Below are positions 58,301 to 64,000 of a stretch of 64,000 nucleotides of DNA, piece by piece. Source of the stretch: Salminus brasiliensis (taxonomy: Eukaryota; Chordata; Actinopteri; Characiformes; Bryconidae). The translations under genes and the position numbers were made by a program. Below the pieces are notes generated by a model. It made no database searches. It was not told where the DNA came from and was given only the letters and a program-made list of their open reading frames with translations. The DNA lies in contig NC_132878.1 in the NCBI RefSeq assembly GCF_030463535.1, forward strand, positions 26,605,761 through 26,669,760. Reading direction: 5' to 3'. The stretch's first letter is position 1; each line of letters begins with the position of its first letter.

Positions 58301-61300
58301 AAACAGCGTAAAAAGCTATGTTTAAAAAGAAAAGCCAAAAAAAAAAAACACCAAAAGGTTGCAGTACTGTAAGTGTCTGCTGTACAGTTACCATGGAAAC
58401 GCCCTAACTTGTCTCTGACTGTTGCAGCTGTTGTACTCAGTGATTCTCTGCTTGTTGTAGGCCTGAACCCGTTGCTGGGGGAAGCAGAAGCGGTGGTGGT
58501 AAACTGGGAGTGCTGATCAATAAACTCCATGAATTTCTGGCAGTGTCTGCTGAACAGGGCAGCGAAAACAGCCTGCCTGGACACTGGAGTGGTGAGTTTA
58601 AAAACACACGTGCACATGCACACTCCATCAGAGATGTTTCTATGCTGTGAAAAATCTTTATTAGGCCAACTTCCCTTATTTAAAACTGTAAAGTAAGTTA
58701 CCCTATTAATGTTGACCTTACTTTTTTCGTCATTTATAGCTGTTGGTAAGCTTGTGTAAATGTCCATCTGAATCACACACCCAGACGGACAACCATATAT
58801 GCCATTTGTGCCATTTATTTGACACAGCTGGAATTTGGCTTCTGCATTTATCCCATCCGTGCAGTGAACACGCACATACACACCAGTGTAACACACACAG
58901 TGGACAGTGAGCACACGTGCCCAGAGCGGTGGGCAGCCATTGCTGCGGGGCCCAGGGAGCAGAGAGGGTGAAAGGCCTTGCTCAAGGGCCCAACAGTGGC
59001 AGCTTGCCGAGCCTGGGTGTGGAACCCACTGCCCTGTCATCAATAGCTCAGAGCTCTAACCACTGAGCCACAAGTGCAATGGATGAGCCAAATGCCATGC
59101 AGCAGCTTTTAGGCATGGTGATGCTATTATTTCAGTTATTTTCAATTTGGCGGTAGCAGTGGCCCTAAAAGGCGGCGTGGTGTTTCGGATGACAGGAAAG
59201 TGCTGTGTGGTTGCAGTCATCCATTGGTGTTTACTACAGTATGTGGGGAATTGATGTTATCTTATTTACAGGCGCAATGGCCAAGGACTTCATTGAGCAG
59301 CAGCAGCAGGCAGCAGCACGGGCTGCAGAAGAGGTACACACACAAATATTACTTTCAGCACACCAGTCGTTTAAATGTGTGATGCATTTGCCAGTCACAC
59401 ACTTTTCACAAGTACATATGTATGTATGTGATGGTGTTTTTGTGTTCAGCCTAGTAGCTCCTCAGAGATTAAGCAGACCCCCGCACCTCGTTCCAAAAGG
59501 TCAGTTTCATATTGACGTGTGTACTGTATTAATATGCGCACTCAGGGTTTGTTAAACCTGCAGTAAACTTTCTGCTAACGTTGTAAAAATCAGGAAGCCG
59601 TTGGTGGTGACGAAGCACAGCGGGCTGAACGAGTCTGATGTCTCATCTGAGAGTGGAACAGAGGACGTTTTGTCAATCAACTCCAGTGAGCCGGACACAA
59701 CCTGCCTTCCCAAAGGTGTGTGCAAGGGGTTGACCAGTGGACGAACGTGGTCCTTATGTAAAGGGTTTAGTTGCAGAGCATGTTATAAGTGCTGTGGGAT
59801 TTAGATTTTTGATGTTTTTATTTATAAAAACATGTACTTGTACTTCCTGACTGGTTTACTTCTTAACTTATATCAAACGGTCACACAGGCACCGTTTTTG
59901 TGCTACCGGAGCCTGTGGGTAATGAAGTCCGTGATGAGTTCCGTGGCCCAGAGTTCCGCAGTAAACGGGTGTACAAACAGAACCGAGACGTTTCAGACAG
60001 ACGTAGAGGTAAGACAGAAAACCGTTATGATGTCCCTGAATGATTTATATTGTCAGCGAGAGCTGCCGTCACTTGCAGCTGATAAGATTGTACTAATGCG
60101 TTTTTGTTGATCATTTTTGAATATGTGGCTTTTTTTATTTTTAAAGGAATTGTTTAAAGCACTTAAGAGAAAACGTAATGTTTAAAGAATGACACTTAAG
60201 AAGATTGATGTAGCTAAATCTGCATGTTTAGACTTTATTTTTTATTATTTATTTATTTATTTTGTGTAGTCCATGCTAGGTGTTTTTATTCATTTATTGT
60301 TTCTGTGTTTAGGAGGGTGTGATATGGAGAGAGTAAACTGTACAGCTTGTGGTCAGCAGGTGAATCATTTTCAGAGAGACTCCGTCTACCAACATCCAGC
60401 TCTGAAAGTGCTCATCTGCAAGGTCGGTGTGGGCGTGTGTGTGTGCGCGTCAAACATAGAATAGAGTATGAATCAGTAATGTAGCAGTAAAGTATACCAC
60501 AATACATTTTCCTGAACATAGGCCAATAGACCATTTGCAGAGAATCTGTCAGTTGTCGCAAAGTTGATTTAAATTTTGACTTTAGACTATGCATTTAGTT
60601 TGGAGCTTGAGATACTTAGTCCGTTTTCATGTACTAAAGGTCTGTTTGTGTGTTGTCTCCTAGTCCTGTTTTAAGTACTACATGAGTGATGACATCAGTA
60701 AAGATGCAGAGGGGATGGATGAACAGTGCCGGTATGAGTTTCATTTGCTTATTTCCACAAAGTGAAAGTACTACTTCATTTAAGCACATACTTAAATGCT
60801 ATGGTTTGCTTTGTATTTAACTTTTTAATGCATATGGAAGAATCATTTGATTAAATGTCATTTGGCTTATTTCTTGATTGAGAACTTGAGTGAGAAAGTT
60901 TGGGGGGGGGGGGGGTGTTTGTGTTTTAAAATGAGTGTGAATTAAAATAGGCTGGTCAGGTATTTCTTTCAAAGGCACCGTAACAAAAGCAGCCTGTGTA
61001 ATTCTAACGGCTTAAGAGAGGTTTGAAATGGTGATGTTAATTCAGCAAATAAAATGCAAGCAGGGCAAAGTAGTAGGATTTCAGGAACAGTAATTCTGTT
61101 GAGTTGTTTAACATATATAAATGTGTGTGCGTGTGGTGATTGGTTGTCCTTACAGGTGGTGTGCTGAGGGGGGCAGTCTAATTGGCTGTGATTACTGCAG
61201 TAATGCGTTCTGTAAAAAGTGCGTCCTGCGGAACCTGGGGAGGAGGGAACTCTCTGCCATTTTGGAAGAGGAGAGGAAGTGGTACTGTTACGTGTGTAGC

Positions 61301-63616
61301 CCAGAACCACTCATGGACCTTGTGCTAGCTTGCGATGCGGTTCTGCAGAACCTCGAGAAGATGAGCAAGCGGGCCTCACATGGCAACTCCGCAATGGGCC
61401 GAGGTGTGGGGGGAGGACGAGGGAGGCCAAGGGGCGCGCGCAACACTGTGGGGGCAGGGCTTCCGGTGTGCATAGCGCCCTCTCAGGGGCTCTGTCAGCG
61501 TATGCAGCAAGTGGTGGAAATGACAGCGTCTCTGAACCAGTCTTTCACAACCTTCATGCGAAGCGAAAGAGACGAAGAGGCGAGTGAGGAGGAGGATGTG
61601 GAGAGGGCAAGGAGGCTGATGATGTTCCGCACCATACTGCGGGACCTGCGGGAGGCACAGGGTGCATTACAGGTGTGTGTTTGTGCACAGGTGTATGTGT
61701 GTTTGTAGTTTTAATAAATGCTGAATTGTCTAAGGAAGTATATCAAATCTCAAATTAATCGGTGGTTTACTTAATCTAAAATGTGAATTAGCCACAGGCT
61801 TGTAGTTGTCATTTTTGGGGTTTATTGAAATCCCCAATGCTTGTTGTATTTATTTATTTTTTTATTAAGTTTGTTTTTGAAAAGTTTAAAAAAAGGTATG
61901 TATGCACTGCACTGCAGTTTATGACCGGTGTAAACACATGCTGCACTGCTTCTCAGTAATATCTCCTATTACCAAACAGTGTTTCAGTCTGTCTTAAGTA
62001 TATAGTTTTTGCAGCTCATTTTGAAGCAGTGTGCGCGCCAGCTCTACCCCCCCCGGCACTATTTTTTTAACATTTATTTTGTAAAGGAAAAGAGGGAAAG
62101 ATTGAACAAAATTTAAAACACCATGAGAACCACAACAGTAAACAGCACAGTGGCCTACGCAGATCTATAAAAGAGGAATACAGTTATTTGTTTAAAAAGA
62201 TAGTTGAAGCCTTCCCTCACAAAAATAAATGAAATATGCAGCTGAAAGAATGGGATATAAATAGTAAAAGTAATATTCTATGATTTTAATACAGTATGTT
62301 GAATAAGAGACTTGTTTAGCCCAAATTCACAATTAATACATTTTTTGATTTAGCAGTGTTTAATAATGTGAACATGTCAAACCTAGTGCACAAGTGTCTA
62401 CAGTCACACTCCATTTCATGTGGAGTCAAGAAAAGCTGATGTTCTCCTGATACAGTGAAAATATAGTCAAGCCTGCATGCATGCTTAATGTGGTCTATCA
62501 TGCAAAATTGACCACCCTTTATTGCCATTTGTTGTTTGCTTCATTTGCACAGTTTGTGCTAAGGTTGTTTTAAACAGGCATAAGGGAATTCCTTTCGTCT
62601 CATGATTTCCTTCCCCCCCTCCCCTTCTTAACTACAGGATGCACTAGATCGGGAGTTAGGGTCCAAAGCAGCAGGCAGCGGCTCGAGAGCAAGGGGGCGG
62701 CCGCGGAAGGGCGCAGCAACCAGAGGTGCGGGAGTCACTAAGGAGCTGGTGGTGAAACTAACACCAGTGCCAGTACATGGTGCCCCCAGTACTAATGCTA
62801 ACGCTAACATTAGCATTGCTGCTGCTGCTGCAGCAGCTAAGGCAGAGACAAGGGCAACAAGGGGAGCAAAAGAGGAGAAGATGAAAGGAGTTGAACTGGA
62901 GGTGACGGAAAGGACAGGTGGTGGGATGGCAGTTAAAGAGGAGGCAAAAGTGGAAGTGGCTGTCAAGGAAAGAAGAGATGTAACCATGGAGGAAGAGAAT
63001 ACAGATGAAGATGATGATGAAGACGAGGGCGATGATGAAGATGAAAACGAAAGTGAAGACTTGACGTTGGAAGAAGAAAGCAAACGCTCTCCCCGTGTAA
63101 AGACGACGCCCCGTCGCCGTCGCACAGACTCTGCCACCGGTCCAAAACACCCCCATCTAGCAGAGGATTCAGATTCTGACGAAGTTCCCGCCGTGCTTTT
63201 GCAGACTACAGCCGGTGCGTCCAGCGAGGAAGAGGGTGTGGCCGACAGCGATGGTGCAAACCAAGAAGTTCGGAAAAAGTGCCTGTTCGGCCTGGTGAAA
63301 ACCACACCGCCTTGCCAAGACAGAAATTCGCGTAAACGCAAGCTTAAAGAGAGGTCGTCCTCGTCATCATCGTCATCATCTTCCTCTTCAACTTCTGGTT
63401 CCAATGATTTGGGGTCAAAGGTTGGGAGGCCCGTGGGCCAGCCCCATAAGATGGCCAAAACGACAGCCGCTAGTGAGACGTCTTCTTCGAGTGATCTTGG
63501 GGGACAGGAATTGGAGAGTGGACGAAGCAGTGACTCTGAGGACCAAGACCAAAAGATTAAACCATTGAGTGATGTCACGATGCTCGGATCTGGCACATTC
63601 CACCAACAGTCGTCTG
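52341..63616 (+). CDS. atrx: ATRX chromatin remodeller, N-terminal part (10 exons, truncated by window)
   Basis: Nuclear SNF2-family remodeller that, with DAXX, deposits histone H3.3 at heterochromatin and telomeres. Coding exons are 52341-52360, 58461-58591, 59272-59333, 59450-59499, 59594-59715, 59889-60008, 60313-60422, 60664-60731, 61156-61672 and 62638-63616, about 726 residues. The start MSTQVLRPEPV leads to LINKLHEFL, matching human LVQKLHDFL. LPKGTVFV and FRGPEFRS precede the ADD domain. Exon 10 has the HP1-binding LVVKLTPV, SPRVKTTPRRR, and acidic and serine runs, ending at QQSSG before donor GTGAGC. The helicase and DAXX-binding parts lie beyond the window. The first exon is called from one ATG with a phase-compatible donor and is less certain than the rest. 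Confidence 0.94.
52361..58460. other. atrx intron 1 (6.1 kb)
   Basis: The CpG- and GCTA-rich start (to about 53000) includes the palindromic element at 52706. The rest is AT-rich with no exon of recognisable homology. A poly-C/poly-A junction lies at 57587-57614 and a G-run near 54101-54110. Confidence 0.5.
52706..52790. mobile_element. Short palindromic MITE-like element, copy B
   Basis: The left end CCGTTCCACCTTAAATAGTG and the reverse complement of the right end CCGCTCCACCTTAAATGGTG differ at two positions, and the match runs on through CAGCAG. The element is about 85 bp, in atrx intron 1; copy A is in chmp1b intron 1. Confidence 0.65.
58841..59077 (-). mobile_element. tRNA-derived SINE in atrx intron 2, antisense
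   Basis: Reading the minus strand gives TGGCTCAGTGGTTAGAGC (box A), a box B-like GGTTCCACACCC, then GCCACTGTTGGGCCCTTGAG and CTGCCCACCGCTCTGGG, the same body as the copy at 12925. Confidence 0.85.
60313..61672 (+). other. atrx: atrx ADD domain exons 7-9
   Basis: Residues 169 to about 285 form the ADD domain, which reads the H3 tail unmethylated at K4 and trimethylated at K9. The GATA-like finger is CTACGQQVNHF with the later cysteines in VLICKSCFKYY. The acidic link YYMSDDIS is followed by the PHD part CRWCAEGGSLIGCDYC, NAFCKKCVLRNLG and WYCYVCSPEP. Zinc ligands in CxxC pairs are all present; the extra Cys of human ICCDFC is Gly here, which is not expected to be a ligand. The rest of exon 9 is Gly/Arg-rich and includes an AT-hook-like RGRPRG (residues 316-321). 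Confidence 0.93.
61673..62637. other. atrx intron 9
   Basis: AT-rich 965-bp intron, no element recognised. Its acceptor follows a C/T-rich tract (CTTCCCCCCCTCCCCTTC) near 62609. Confidence 0.6.
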
Positions 63617-64000
63617 GTGAGCTCCTATATTGCTTATATTGTTGTCATGGAGAGTTTTGATTGTTTCACTCGCCATAACATACTGACGCAATGTGCATGA
63701 AAAACTGGCAGGTTTAGGTTCAACACGCTTCTCCAAGAGTGTTGAGCAGTCCAAGGTATGTGAAAAACAGTGGAGGTTCATGTCTCGGAGGTAGTTCATG
63801 CTAGCCTCCACCTTCCCAGCGTTGGTTGCGTGAGTCCTAGTCCTGGGTGGGATTTGGAAATAACTAACTGGGGAGGGAGGGGTTGATAAATCCCCAAATT
63901 AGAAAAACTCAAAAATAAGTGACTGAAAACACAACCCAAAACACCAGGTATAGATCACTTTATTACAGGTGCACGCAGTACACAAACGTTTAGCTTATTT
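63617..64000. other. atrx intron 10, cut by window edge
   Basis: Begins at donor GTGAGC and runs to the right edge. No further atrx exon is seen. Confidence 0.6.

Noticed and set aside
58261-59043. 260-codon open frame on the minus strand
   Set aside because: It runs across atrx exon 2 and an antisense SINE, has no family similarity and no conserved motif.
62628-63596. 322-codon open frame on the minus strand
   Set aside because: It is the complement of atrx exon 10, whose acidic and serine repeats keep the reverse frame open; the plus strand matches ATRX.

Overview
The window is vertebrate nuclear DNA from a bony fish. The genes have many introns with GT-AG boundaries, long AT-rich introns and abundant CA/TG microsatellites. 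The repeats are of teleost type: tRNA-derived SINEs, Tc1/mariner relics, and short MITEs beginning TACACTCTTAAAAATA. The repeat style suggests an otophysan (characin, catfish or knifefish-like), but that is an impression and not a demonstrated assignment.

Four protein genes lie head to tail on the + strand. brwd3 (5554-24424, 40 coding exons, about 1,781 aa) is complete. chmp1b (31730-35335, 8 exons, exactly 199 aa) is complete. cnga2 (42251-49302, 6 coding exons, about 711 aa) is complete. The 5' part of atrx (52341-63616, 10 exons, about 726 aa up to the right edge) covers the ADD domain and HP1-binding motif; the SNF2 helicase lies beyond the window. I joined exons by hand, checking that codon phase is kept across every junction and that the protein follows the known family.

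Layout: 1-1785 is a 70-bp minisatellite. 1786-5150 is intergenic. 5190-5560 is a CpG-rich brwd3 promoter with two candidate first exons and three CTCF-like sites. The long brwd3 3' UTR follows 24424. Two Tc1/mariner relics occupy about 28.85-31.2 kb, then the chmp1b CpG promoter. 36-42 kb holds degenerate tandem repeats, a deleted transposon and SINEs before cnga2. 49.3-52.1 kb is intergenic, then the atrx CpG promoter with paired YY1-like sites and a 6.1 kb first intron.

The genes are not an operon and share no single pathway. BRWD3 and ATRX are both chromatin readers and both X-linked intellectual-disability genes in humans (Xq21.1). CHMP1B is an ESCRT-III subunit, and CNGA2 is the olfactory cyclic-nucleotide-gated channel subunit (Xq28 in humans). 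The block is therefore a compact version of gene order now spread along the mammalian X. No CRISPR array, rRNA, functional tRNA or novel enzymatic system was seen. The most interesting signals are the intron-bearing chmp1b beside brwd3, possible alternative promoters of brwd3, UG-rich splice acceptors, two AT-hook-like motifs in atrx, and a cnga2 splice donor that lies inside a repeat.
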